DNA from: Desulfamplus sp.
GTDB taxonomy: Bacteria; Desulfobacterota; Desulfobacteria; Desulfobacterales; Desulfobacteraceae
Direction of reading: 5' to 3'
NCBI GenBank assembly: GCA_015232455.1
Contig: JADFZQ010000002.1
Span: forward strand, 186,001 to 250,000
DNA: 64,000 bases
A program made the translations under genes and the position numbers. Shown here piece after piece: positions 1-7,610 of the stretch (the stretch's first letter is position 1; each line of letters begins with the position of its first letter). The notes below the pieces were generated by a model, which saw only the letters and a list, made by a program, of their open reading frames with translations, did not search any database and was not told the DNA's origin.

Positions 1-2555
1 CTAATCAAGGTCATGTTGTAAGACCTTCTGACAATGCTCATCCTCATAAAATCGCATGGCTTCAGTGTGTCGGATCAAGAGATATAAACACCTGCGGAAA
101 TGGCTACTGCTCTTCTGTATGCTGTATGTATGCAATCAAGCAGGCGATAATTGCAAAAGAGCATGACCCATCTCTTGACTGCACTATATTCTATATGGAT
201 ATGAGAACTCATGGAAAAGGGTTTGAGAGCTGTTACAATGAAGCAAAAAATAAACACGGCATTAAGTTTGTAAGATGCAAGGTTCACTCTATCTTTACTC
301 AGGGAGAAAAGCTCAATAATGAAGAACAATTATATATAGAGGCAGTTCAAAATAAAGAGCCAGTTGAAGATAGCGGAGAACAATCAGCAAAAAAATCAAA
401 AAAAGAGAGCAAAAACAAAAATATAAAACAATATCAAGTCCTCAACTATTTTGATGAAGAGTCAGGCAAAGTCGTAAATGAGCTTTACGATATAGTTGTC
501 CTTTCAGTTGGTATGGAAATATCTTCTGAAACCCGTGAACTTGCCAAAAAAATCGGCATTGAGCTGACATCAGGCGGATTTATAAAAACATCATCATTTG
601 ACCCTGTTGCAACAACAAAAGATGGTGTTTATGTGTGCGGGGCAGTTCAGGGACCAAAAGATATTCCTCAATCAGTTGTAGAGGCAGGCGGAGCAGCAAT
701 GCGTGCAGGAACTGCCCTTGCTGCTGCAAGAAATACTCTTACGAAAAAAACTCCAGAAAGAACAGAAATCGACATAAAAGGCGAGCGTCCAAGAGTTGGC
801 GTGTTTGTCTGCCATTGCGGAAGCAATATTGCCAGCGTAATTGATGTTGCTGCTGTTCGTGATTATGCCGCAACTCTTCCTTATGTTGAGTATGTTGCGA
901 CAAATATGTATTCATGTTCTCAAGATGCTCAAGATGGAATTGCAAACATCGTAAAAGAAAAACAGCTTAACAGAATGATTGTTGCAGCCTGTTCTCCAAG
1001 GACTCACGAGCCTCTGTTTCAGGAGACTCTGCTTTCTGCTGGAATAAACAAATATCTCTTTGAGATGGTCAATATTAGAAATCATGGGTCATGGGTTCAC
1101 AAAGATTATCCTTTAGAGGCGACTCAAAAGGCAAAAGACCTTGTGAGAATGGCAGTTGCAAAAAGTGTGCTGCTTGAGCCACTTGCCGAGGCTGACCTTA
1201 ATATTGATCAGAATGTTGTTGTAATCGGCGGTGGAATTTCTGGCATGACTGCTGCAAAATCACTTGCAGATCAAGGATACAAGGTCAATATCATTGAGCA
1301 AAATACCTCACTTGGCGGTCAGGCAGCAAATCTTTATCAGACCGCTGGCAGAGCAATGATTCAGGAAGGTTTGGAAAATCTCACATCACAAATTACTTCC
1401 CATGAAAATATAACTGTTTTCACAGGTGCTGAAATTGAAGATGTTGAAGGGTTTGTGGGTAATTTCAAGACAACAATAAGTTCATGTTGTGATTCTTCCG
1501 CTGCTTCAAAGTGTGGCTGTTCTTCTTTAAATTCAGATAAAGATGGTGCTGCTTCTGGAACAAATTCAAAAACCATTGAACACGGCGTTACAATAATAGC
1601 CACAGGTGCTTCTGAGCTAAAACCGACTGAATATATGTATGGTCAGGATAAACGCATTGTAACAGGAATTGAACTTGATAAGATTTTTATCAATAACGAT
1701 CCTGCACTTTTAGAAGCAAAAAGTGCTGTATTTATTCAGTGCGTAGGTTCAAGAGAGCCACAACGCCCATATTGTTCAAGAATCTGCTGTTCCCACTCTG
1801 TTCTTTCTGCTCTGCATCTTAAAGAGAAAAACCCTGACATGAATATCTTTATTCTTTACAGGGATATAAGAACTTACGGTGAAAAAGAGCTTCTCTACAA
1901 AGAAGCAAGAGAGAAAGGGATAATCTTTATAAGATATGGACTTCCAAACAAGCCTGAAGTTTATATTGATAACGATAAACTCAACATTAAGGTTATTGAT
2001 CATGTTCTTAAGATGCCTATTGTCATTGAAGCTGATCTTTTAACTCTTGCATCTGCTGTTGTTCCATACAAAGATGAAAAACTTGCTCAATTCTTCAAAG
2101 TTCCTCTTAATGAAGATGGATTCTTTGTTGAAGCCCACGTAAAACTTGCTCCGTCAGATTTTGCTACAGATGGCGTATTTCTGTGCGGTCTTGCCCACTA
2201 TCCAAAACCAATAGATGAATCAATTGCACAAGCTCAAGCTGCTGCTTCAAGTGCGTTAAGACTTCTTTCAAAGAAAACAATTAAAACGCAAGGCACTATT
2301 GCTGAAGTAAATCAGACAATATGCAGCGGCTGCGGAGTTTGCGTCTCTGTATGCCCATATAATGCACCATCTTTGAGAGTATCTAACAAAAATGAAGGCA
2401 GACCAAAACTCCATGAAGGAAAAGCAGAGATAAATCCTGTTCTCTGTAAAGGGTGCGGTGCGTGTGTCTCTTCATGTCGTTCTGGTGCGTTGAAGCTGAA
2501 GGGTTTTGATGACGGGCAGCTTTTGGCAATGATTGAAAGTGCGATGAATTTCTAA
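1..2555 (+). CDS. hdrA: HdrA-like heterodisulfide reductase subunit A, double module (5' end outside window)
   Basis: Flavin and iron-sulfur subunit of a heterodisulfide reductase complex, cytoplasmic; in this family HdrA carries the FAD that bifurcates electrons. The reading frame is open from base 3, so the gene starts upstream of the window. Two HdrA modules are fused. The first is cut by the window edge: its Cys-rich stretch is near bases 60-125 and its FAD-fold end (DGVYVCGAVQGP) near 630. The second is complete: it opens with VGVFVCHCGSNI near 795, has the Rossmann motif VVIGGGISGMTAA near 1216 and a Cys cluster (CVGSREPQRPYCSRICC) near 1740. Two ferredoxin motifs, CSGCGVCVSVCPYNAP near 2322 and CKGCGACVSSC near 2445, close the protein. 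A Lys/Ser/Asn-rich linker lies at 350-430. The expected HdrB and HdrC genes would lie to the left. No in-frame TGA was found, so this version uses Cys rather than selenocysteine. Confidence 0.93.
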   Translation, partial: NQGHVVRPSDNAHPHKIAWLQCVGSRDINTCGNGYCSSVCCMYAIKQAIIAKEHDPSLDCTIFYMDMRTHGKGFESCYNEAKNKHGIKFVRCKVHSIFTQGEKLNNEEQLYIEAVQNKEPVEDSGEQSAKKSKKESKNKNIKQYQVLNYFDEESGKVVNELYDIVVLSVGMEISSETRELAKKIGIELTSGGFIKTSSFDPVATTKDGVYVCGAVQGPKDIPQSVVEAGGAAMRAGTALAAARNTLTKKTPERTEIDIKGERPRVGVFVCHCGSNIASVIDVAAVRDYAATLPYVEYVATNMYSCSQDAQDGIANIVKEKQLNRMIVAACSPRTHEPLFQETLLSAGINKYLFEMVNIRNHGSWVHKDYPLEATQKAKDLVRMAVAKSVLLEPLAEADLNIDQNVVVIGGGISGMTAAKSLADQGYKVNIIEQNTSLGGQAANLYQTAGRAMIQEGLENLTSQITSHENITVFTGAEIEDVEGFVGNFKTTISSCCDSSAASKCGCSSLNSDKDGAASGTNSKTIEHGVTIIATGASELKPTEYMYGQDKRIVTGIELDKIFINNDPALLEAKSAVFIQCVGSREPQRPYCSRICCSHSVLSALHLKEKNPDMNIFILYRDIRTYGEKELLYKEAREKGIIFIRYGLPNKPEVYIDNDKLNIKVIDHVLKMPIVIEADLLTLASAVVPYKDEKLAQFFKVPLNEDGFFVEAHVKLAPSDFATDGVFLCGLAHYPKPIDESIAQAQAAASSALRLLSKKTIKTQGTIAEVNQTICSGCGVCVSVCPYNAPSLRVSNKNEGRPKLHEGKAEINPVLCKGCGACVSSCRSGALKLKGFDDGQLLAMIESAMNF

Positions 2556-2579
2556 AAATCAAATATGGATTTTTGGGTG

Positions 2580-2706
2580 TTAGTTCTATTTTAAGCCTGT
2601 CTGAATCAGGATGGTCAGGATTGAAGGATTCATAGGATATAAATCCTGCCTTATCCTTTTTATCTTGGGTATCCTGATTCAGACCGCTAATTAAAGTTAG
2701 AACTAA
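2580..2706. repeat. Imperfect palindromic intergenic repeat (GTCTGAATCAGGAT type)
   Basis: The hdrA-flxD gap is filled by a nested inverted repeat. The outer arms are TTAGTTCTA (2580-2588) and TAGAACTAA (2698-2706); the inner arms are GTCTGAATCAGGAT (2599-2612) and ATCCTGATTCAGAC (2671-2684), both perfect. The centre contains several AGGATT/AATCCT words. It resembles dispersed palindromic elements built on GTCTGAATCAGGAT that I have seen in many bacterial genomes. It may fold in RNA between two cotranscribed genes. Confidence 0.8.
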
Positions 2707-2732
2707 AATCCTTTAAGGAGATAAATAATACA

Positions 2733-3239
2733 ATGAGTGAGTTTGAACCAAAAATCATAACAATACTGTGCAACTGGTGCACTTATGGAGCTGCTGATCT
2801 TGCTGGAGTAAGCAGGTTTCAGTATCCGCCAAATATAAGGGTTATTAGAGTTCCATGTTCTGGTCGTGTATCACCAAAGATGATTCTTTCGGCATTTCAT
2901 AATGGTGCTGATGGTGTTTGGATTTCTGGCTGCCACCCTGGAGATTGCCACTATATTACAGGCAACTACTATGCACGAAGAAAATTTATGCTTCTGAAAA
3001 ACTTTCTTGAATACAATGGAATTGAGCCGGGAAGAATCCATTTTTCATGGATTTCATCAGCAGAAGGTGTGAAATTTGCCGAAGTTGCAAGAGATGTGGT
3101 TGAGTCGGTCAGACAACTTGGACCTGCGAAATATTTTATCAAAAAAGAGCTTGATGACAATGATTTGTGTAGCTGTCTAAATAAAAGTAATCCAGATAAT
3201 AATCTGGCTAAAAATATTCTGGAGGAACAGGCAGCATGA
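2733..3239 (+). CDS. flxD: MvhD/FlxD-family hydrogenase delta-like subunit
   Basis: Small iron-sulfur protein that passes electrons between an electron-donating module and HdrA; MvhD does this for the MvhADG hydrogenase in methanogens, FlxD for the Flx-Hdr complex in sulfate reducers. The family core is clear: ILCNWCTYGAADLAG at residues 12-26, PCSGRVSP near 45-52 and GCHPGDCHYITGNYYARRK near 71-89, which together supply the [2Fe-2S] ligands. At 168 residues it is slightly longer than the usual ~140, with an extra Asn-rich tail. AAGGAG precedes the ATG by about 13 bases. The stop codon overlaps the start of flxC (ATGA), which indicates translational coupling. No hydrogenase large subunit lies nearby, so Flx rather than Mvh is the better reading. 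Confidence 0.9.
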   Translation: MSEFEPKIITILCNWCTYGAADLAGVSRFQYPPNIRVIRVPCSGRVSPKMILSAFHNGADGVWISGCHPGDCHYITGNYYARRKFMLLKNFLEYNGIEPGRIHFSWISSAEGVKFAEVARDVVESVRQLGPAKYFIKKELDDNDLCSCLNKSNPDNNLAKNILEEQAA

Positions 3240-4231
3240 CCATGAATATAAATCAGTCAGATATTAATAAAAAACAGATAGATATTATAAATCAGCAATA
3301 CACAGAAAAAATAAGAGAGTCAGCTAAGAAAGTGCTTTTAGAGAAAAAGGTTGATGTTGTTATAGGCTTTAAAAACGGAACAGAGCCAATGACAACTGAG
3401 CCGTGTCTCATAAACAAAGCATCTGATGCTGATAAATTAATCTGGAATGAGCATTGCCGTCTTAACCTTGCAAATTACGTAAAAGGCAGGAAAGATAAGG
3501 CGGCAGTGGTAGCCAAAGGGTGCGATTCACGTAATTTGGTTAATCATATAATTGAGCATCAGATTAAACGCGAAAATCTTTATATTATTGGTGTGCCGTG
3601 CAATGGCATGGTTGATAAATCTCTAAATCTAAAAGAGTTAAAAGTTGAGGCAGAGTCAGATACCATGCAGGAAAACTTAGATCTTTTTCCGATAAATAGA
3701 GATATGCTTCAAGATAATTGCAAAACCTGTATTAAACGCAATCCTGTTATTTTTGATGAGATGATAGCAGAGCCTGTTAAAGAGAGAGAGTGGACAAAAG
3801 AGGAGAAACTTAAAGAGAGTTTTGAATCAGTCAATAAAATAGAGGCAATGGCAGAAAGTGATAGATGGAGCTTTTTTAATGATATGCTCTCATCTTGCAC
3901 AAGATGTTATGCTTGCAGAAATGCCTGCCCGCTCTGCTATTGCCCAACTTGCTTTGTTGATGAGTCGCGTCCTCAATGGGTTGGGAAGGGAACTGACCTG
4001 ATAGATGTCAGAACCTACCATTTTCTTAGAGCTTTTCATTGTGCTGGAAGATGCACAGATTGCGGAGCGTGCGAGGCTGCCTGTCCCATGAATATAAAGG
4101 TGAGGCTGTTTACAAAGAAATTAGATAAAGAGTGCTTTGAAAATTTTGGCTGGGAAGCTGGAATGAGCCTTGATGAGCGTCCTCCTTTAGATGTTTACAA
4201 GGTGAATGATAACGCAAATTTTATCAGGTAG
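3236..4231 (+). CDS. flxC: FlxC-like iron-sulfur protein (FrhB-like N-terminus, two 4Fe-4S motifs)
   Basis: Predicted electron-transfer subunit of the Flx-Hdr complex. The N-terminal ~180 residues resemble the F420-hydrogenase beta / formate dehydrogenase beta fold, with conserved VAKGCDSRNLVNHIIEHQI and GVPCNGMVD. The C-terminal third has two cluster motifs: CTRCYACRNACPLCYCPTC near residue 220 and CTDCGACEAACPMNIK near 273. The start overlaps the flxD stop by four bases, and GGAGGA lies 12-15 bases upstream of the ATG. Flanked by flxD and flxB, the gene fits the hdr-flx gene set of Desulfovibrio-type organisms. The B and C names follow order and domain content and are less certain than the family call. 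Confidence 0.82.
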   Translation: MTMNINQSDINKKQIDIINQQYTEKIRESAKKVLLEKKVDVVIGFKNGTEPMTTEPCLINKASDADKLIWNEHCRLNLANYVKGRKDKAAVVAKGCDSRNLVNHIIEHQIKRENLYIIGVPCNGMVDKSLNLKELKVEAESDTMQENLDLFPINRDMLQDNCKTCIKRNPVIFDEMIAEPVKEREWTKEEKLKESFESVNKIEAMAESDRWSFFNDMLSSCTRCYACRNACPLCYCPTCFVDESRPQWVGKGTDLIDVRTYHFLRAFHCAGRCTDCGACEAACPMNIKVRLFTKKLDKECFENFGWEAGMSLDERPPLDVYKVNDNANFIR

Positions 4232-4289
4232 TAGAGACGCACGGCTGGCGTCCATCTCACGGCTGTGCCTCTTATGGCTGTGCGTTTTT
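4232..4289. repeat. REP-like hairpin (TAGAGACGCACGGC type), possible attenuator
   Basis: Directly after the flxC stop, TAGAGACGCACGGC starts a GC-richer stretch in which ACGCAC (4237-4242) can pair with GTGCGT (4280-4285), followed by TTTTT. The opening matches a palindromic REP-like family I have seen in other bacterial genomes; a related copy lies at 33647-33672. The gap to flxB is short, so it may attenuate rather than end transcription. Confidence 0.55.
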
Positions 4290-4342
4290 ACAATTTCATA
4301 TAAAAGAGAACTCTACAATTTCTTATGATAACAGGACATACC

Positions 4343-5422
4343 ATGAAAATTATAAAGATAGATAAAAAAATCTGGTCTGACGGGGTAGAGAAATCAAGAG
4401 ATTCCTACAGATTAATAGGACCAGTAAAAGATAGAGAATTCCACCAATTCAGAGAGCTTGCAAAAGGTGAACAGCCTGACATGAATTATAAAAATTCAAG
4501 GCTTTCTCCAAAATCAATAGCATTTCCACAATCTGAAACCATGTTTATCTATGATTTGGACGAAAAAGCTGAAGAGCATCATATTATGCAGGATGCTGAA
4601 AAAGACTATTCGCCAAGAGCAGTTATAGGAATAAGACCTTATGATGCAAAAGCATTCAAGATTCTTGACCTTAACTTTAACAACTCTGATTACCAAGACC
4701 CATATTGGGTAAATGCCTATAACTGCACCACGTTTATTTCTCTTGCAGTGAACAGCCCTGATAAGTTTGATTTTTCAACAAGCTGCGCAACAGGTCCGTT
4801 TGATGATTCTGCTGTTGATGTTCTGCTTGTTGATTATAATGACTCTTATCTTGCAAAAATTATGACTGATAAAGGGTTGGCTTGGCTTAATGCTGCTGGA
4901 TTTACAACTAAAAATGGCGAAATAGATGGAGCTGTTACAGGTGTAAGTGAGGCTGGAGAAGATATTTATGAGATAATTGAGAAGCTGAAAGCAGATGCAG
5001 AGTCTAAAATTAGATCAAAAATTTCTTTTGATAAGATAAAAGAGAAGTCAATTCTTGATATTTTCAACGCACCATTTTGGGAAGATATTGCGTTTGCCTG
5101 CCTAAACTGCGGAACATGCACATACTCATGCCCAACCTGCTGGTGTTTTGATATTCAAGATGAAACTAACGGCAGAAAGGGAATACGTCAAAAGAACTGG
5201 GACTCTTGCATGACACCTCTTTTTACTGTTCATGCGACAGGACACAACCCAAGACACAATGATTGGGAGCGGACACGCCAAAGATTTATGCACAAACTAA
5301 AATATTTTCAGGATAAGTATAATCAGGGAATTATGTGCGTTGGGTGTGGTCGCTGTGTTGAGCAGTGTCCTGCAAATATAGACATCCGCAATATCTGCAA
5401 TCAGATGAATAATGGGGAGTGA
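4343..5422 (+). CDS. flxB: FlxB-like iron-sulfur protein (AsrA-like)
   Basis: Predicted iron-sulfur subunit that moves electrons between FlxA flavin and the rest of the Flx-Hdr complex. It resembles the AsrA/4Fe-4S dicluster family: an N-terminal ~240-residue region with VIGIRPYDAKAFKILDL near residue 90, then CLNCGTCTYSCPTCWCF near 252 and CVGCGRCVEQCPANIDIRN near 331. Start chosen at 4343, because AGGA sits six bases upstream; an in-frame ATG at 4325 has no good ribosome site. flxA starts 13 bases after its stop behind GAGGAG. Together with the AsrB-like FlxA, the pair could in principle be an anaerobic sulfite reductase AsrAB, but no AsrC siroheme subunit is present and the FlxD/HdrA neighbours argue for Flx. 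Confidence 0.82.
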   Translation: MKIIKIDKKIWSDGVEKSRDSYRLIGPVKDREFHQFRELAKGEQPDMNYKNSRLSPKSIAFPQSETMFIYDLDEKAEEHHIMQDAEKDYSPRAVIGIRPYDAKAFKILDLNFNNSDYQDPYWVNAYNCTTFISLAVNSPDKFDFSTSCATGPFDDSAVDVLLVDYNDSYLAKIMTDKGLAWLNAAGFTTKNGEIDGAVTGVSEAGEDIYEIIEKLKADAESKIRSKISFDKIKEKSILDIFNAPFWEDIAFACLNCGTCTYSCPTCWCFDIQDETNGRKGIRQKNWDSCMTPLFTVHATGHNPRHNDWERTRQRFMHKLKYFQDKYNQGIMCVGCGRCVEQCPANIDIRNICNQMNNGE

Positions 5423-5435
5423 GGAGTAAAAAATT

Positions 5436-6281
5436 ATGCACAATCCATATAAACCATATCCAGTGCGTATAGATGATATTCAGATTGCCACTGAAGACAA
5501 GAGTTTAAGAACCTTCAAGTTTGTATTTCTTGACCCTGAAGATGAAGAGAGATTTGCTTATAAATCAGGACAGTTTGCCGAGCTTTCAATACCGGGTCAA
5601 GGCGAAATTCCAATTGGTATTGCCTCATCTCCTACAGAAAAAGGGTTTGTGATGTTTACTGTTTTTAGAACAGGCAAGGTTACAAGCTATCTTCACGAAA
5701 TGAAGGTGGGCGATATAATGGGTATAAGAGGACCTTTGGGAAATTGGTATCCTTGGGACAAACTTGAAGGTAAGAATATATTGATTATCGGCGGAGGATT
5801 TGCCTTCACCACTTTAAGATCATCAATAAAAATGGTGCTTGACCCTCCAAACCGTAAGAAATTTGGCAAAATTGATGTTGTCTATGGAGCAAGAACTCCC
5901 GGAATGCTTCTATACAAAGAAGAGCTTATGGAGTGGGAAAAGCGTGATGATATAAACATTCACATTACAGTTGACAGCACAAATGATCCAAATTGGAAGT
6001 ATCACACAGGCTTTGTTCCAACAATAACTGAAAAGGTCGCACCTCCTGCTGACAACGATACTTACGCAATAATTTGCGGTCCTCCGATTATGATTAAGTT
6101 TACACAGCCAGTCCTTGATAAACTTGGTTATGAACATGACCATATTATTATGAGTCTTGAAAACCGTATGAAGTGCGGAATCGGCATGTGCGGAAGATGC
6201 AATATAGGTAAAGAACTTGTCTGCAAAGATGGACCAGTGTTCACTCTTGAACAGCTTAACAAGACACCGAGAGAGTATTGA
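5436..6281 (+). CDS. flxA: FlxA-like NAD(P)H/FAD oxidoreductase subunit (AsrB/PyrK-like)
   Basis: Flavin- and pyridine nucleotide-binding subunit, ferredoxin-NADP reductase superfamily. It would oxidise or reduce NAD(P)H for the Flx-Hdr complex. Visible parts: a FAD-binding barrel with KSGQFAELSIPG near residue 44 and the PIGIASSP flavin motif near 60; an NAD domain opening with NILIIGGGFAFTTLRS near 115; and ICGPPIMIKF near 213. The C-terminal Cys set KCGIGMCGRC plus a later Cys (residues ~248-267) is the [2Fe-2S] site of PyrK-type proteins. Last gene of the set; a strong hairpin follows at 6344. In sulfate reducers this complex has been proposed to couple NADH, ferredoxin and a DsrC-type thiol/disulfide. 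Confidence 0.85.
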   Translation: MHNPYKPYPVRIDDIQIATEDKSLRTFKFVFLDPEDEERFAYKSGQFAELSIPGQGEIPIGIASSPTEKGFVMFTVFRTGKVTSYLHEMKVGDIMGIRGPLGNWYPWDKLEGKNILIIGGGFAFTTLRSSIKMVLDPPNRKKFGKIDVVYGARTPGMLLYKEELMEWEKRDDINIHITVDSTNDPNWKYHTGFVPTITEKVAPPADNDTYAIICGPPIMIKFTQPVLDKLGYEHDHIIMSLENRMKCGIGMCGRCNIGKELVCKDGPVFTLEQLNKTPREY

Positions 6282-6343
6282 TTGCACGTTTTGTTGGAAT
6301 AATTGGAATAATAAAAACAGAAGATTGGAAAACAGATTTAACC

Positions 6344-6378
6344 AAGATTTGACAACTTTTCAAAAGTTGTCAAATCTT
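6344..6378. terminator. Long perfect hairpin downstream of flxA
   Basis: AAGATTTGACAACTTTT (6344-6360), one unpaired base, then its exact reverse complement (6362-6378): a 17-bp stem. Its inner 15-bp arms recur exactly at 48357-48387. The perfect symmetry would serve both strands, and its position after the last flx gene suggests termination or 3'-end protection. Confidence 0.7.
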
Positions 6379-6440
6379 TAATCATAAATCAAACCATAAA
6401 TTAAAATTTGAATATTTTAAAGTCTTTAGGAGATAACACT

Positions 6441-6752
6441 ATGATCACAGTAACAGAATCAGCCCAAAAAGAGATTAAAGCCTATTTTGCAGATAAAGAG
6501 CTGAAACCTATAAGAATATTTCTAAATAACGGCTGCGGAGGTGCCCAGCTTGCAATGGCTCTTGATGACAAAAGAACTGGTGATGCTGTCTATGAAGTGG
6601 GCGGTGTGGAGTACCTTATGGAGCATCAGCTTTTTGAAAGTGCCAAACCTGTAGAAATCAACTTTTTAGGCATGGGATTTAAAATAGATTCAAGTCTTCA
6701 ATTATCATCTGGTTGCTCTTCTTGCGGCACAAAAGGGTCTTGTTGTTCTTAA
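6441..6752 (+). CDS. IscA/HesB-like iron-sulfur protein
   Basis: Member of the IscA/HesB (A-type Fe-S carrier) superfamily in its divergent anaerobe form. It opens with ITVTESAQKEIKAYF, has the conserved NNGCGGAQLAMALDD near residue 30, and ends in a Cys cluster (SGCSSCGTKGSCCS) in place of the usual CGCG. The Cys-rich tail is typical of IscA-like proteins in deltaproteobacteria. Start set at 6441, where AGGAG lies about nine bases upstream; an in-frame ATG at 6408 has no ribosome site. It follows the Flx-Hdr genes, so a role in cluster loading or repair there is plausible but only inferred. Confidence 0.85.
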   Translation: MITVTESAQKEIKAYFADKELKPIRIFLNNGCGGAQLAMALDDKRTGDAVYEVGGVEYLMEHQLFESAKPVEINFLGMGFKIDSSLQLSSGCSSCGTKGSCCS

Positions 6753-6785
6753 GACTTATTTTTTTATTAAATTCATTTCTTCAAC

Positions 6786-6824
6786 CTTACCTGCCATCTT
6801 TAATATTTCATAATGGCGGGTGAG
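6786..6824 (+). terminator. Hairpin after the IscA-like gene
   Basis: CTTACCTGCCAT (6786-6797) pairs with ATGGCGGGTGAG (6813-6824) through ten Watson-Crick pairs and two G-T wobbles. A short T-rich stretch (ATGTTTTC) follows. Position and shape fit a weak intrinsic terminator. Confidence 0.5.
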
Positions 6825-6859
6825 ATGTTTTCATCAACCTAAAGAGGAATGTAAATATT

Positions 6860-7390
6860 ATGATAGAAAACGTATATGTGCATACCAAGGTTGAAAAAGA
6901 GATTAATAGACTGCAAGATCAGGAAAATACTCCTGCTTTTGCAGCTAAAAAGGCAAATCAGATTATTTCTTCTCTTGCAAATGGCACAAAACCAGCACTT
7001 GCAGGAAAGCTTACCAAAAGCGGTGATGCAAGAATGAAAAAATGCCTTAAATATGACCTTGGTAAAGGATACAGACTAATCTGCGTAAAAGAGCGGAAAT
7101 CAATATATGTTCTTTATACAGGAAGCCATGACAGCTGCGATACATGGCTTGATAAACATAGAAATTTCAAGATAGATGCGTTTATGGAATATCTAAGTTG
7201 TTGGTGTGGTGATAGCTCCCTAAACTATAACGCTCTCTCTTTGAACGATGGGAATTGTTTTTCAGATGATTCAACATTTAATAAATCAGATTTAGATTGT
7301 GAAATGGAAGAAGCAGATTATGACGATATTTTGATGTCAAAGATTACCCAAAAAGATTTACGAGCGATTTTTCAGGGGTTTATTAATTGA
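6860..7390 (+). CDS. RelE/ParE-superfamily-like protein with extra C-terminal tail
   Basis: The first ~108 residues look like a RelE-type mRNA interferase fold: HTKVEKEINRLQ near the start, a basic middle (KSGDARMKKCLKYDLGKGYRLICVK), then IYVLYTGSHDSCDTWLDKHRN, a signature of one RelE-like family. At 176 residues it is nearly twice the usual length. The extra ~65-residue tail is acidic and Ser/Asn-rich with no known domain. AAAGAGGAATG lies upstream. No antitoxin-like partner is next to it, so it may be an orphan or a domesticated RNase-like protein. Toxicity is not shown by the sequence. Confidence 0.6.
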   Translation: MIENVYVHTKVEKEINRLQDQENTPAFAAKKANQIISSLANGTKPALAGKLTKSGDARMKKCLKYDLGKGYRLICVKERKSIYVLYTGSHDSCDTWLDKHRNFKIDAFMEYLSCWCGDSSLNYNALSLNDGNCFSDDSTFNKSDLDCEMEEADYDDILMSKITQKDLRAIFQGFIN

Positions 7391-7401
7391 ATACACAGAA
7401 T

Positions 7402-7439
7402 AGATATATAGAGCTTAAATATTCAGGCTCTATATATCT
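7402..7439 (+). terminator. Perfect hairpin after the RelE-like gene
   Basis: AGATATATAGAGC (7402-7414) and GCTCTATATATCT (7427-7439) form a 13-bp perfect stem with a 12-base loop 11 bases after the stop codon. The loop and inner stem share a 17-base word (AGAGCCTGAATATTTAA, read on the minus strand) with the hairpin after the tetR gene at 46401. Confidence 0.6.
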
Positions 7440-7528
7440 GTTCTTATCGGAGTATCTTTTGGATTGTATCCAGCTTATAAAGCAGCAAAGATGAAGCCAG
7501 TATTTGCACTTCGGCATGAATAAAATTA

Positions 7529-7595
7529 GATTTCCTGCAAAACTTGGATTTAACCTTTGATTTTATTGGATACAAAGTGAGTTTTGCAAAAGTTC
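7529..7595. repeat. Dispersed repeat, copy 1 (GATTTCCTGCAAAACTTGG)
   Basis: Starts with GATTTCCTGCAAAACTTGG and ends with GTTTTGCAAAAGTTC, so the termini are loosely inverted. The first ~45 bases match the reverse complement of 34993-35085 closely (shared core TTGGATTTA, then TTGATTTTATT). This is a short non-coding mobile-type repeat just downstream of gltX. Confidence 0.65.
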
Positions 7596-7610
7596 AATTA
7601 TTTAAAAATA

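Noticed and set aside
1-2555. Selenocysteine-containing HdrA
   Set aside because: Some sulfate reducers have one, but the visible frame has no in-frame TGA and Cys occupies the expected positions.
4325-6281. Anaerobic sulfite reductase AsrAB
   Set aside because: FlxB and FlxA resemble AsrA and AsrB, but no siroheme AsrC gene is present and HdrA/FlxD are in the same unit.
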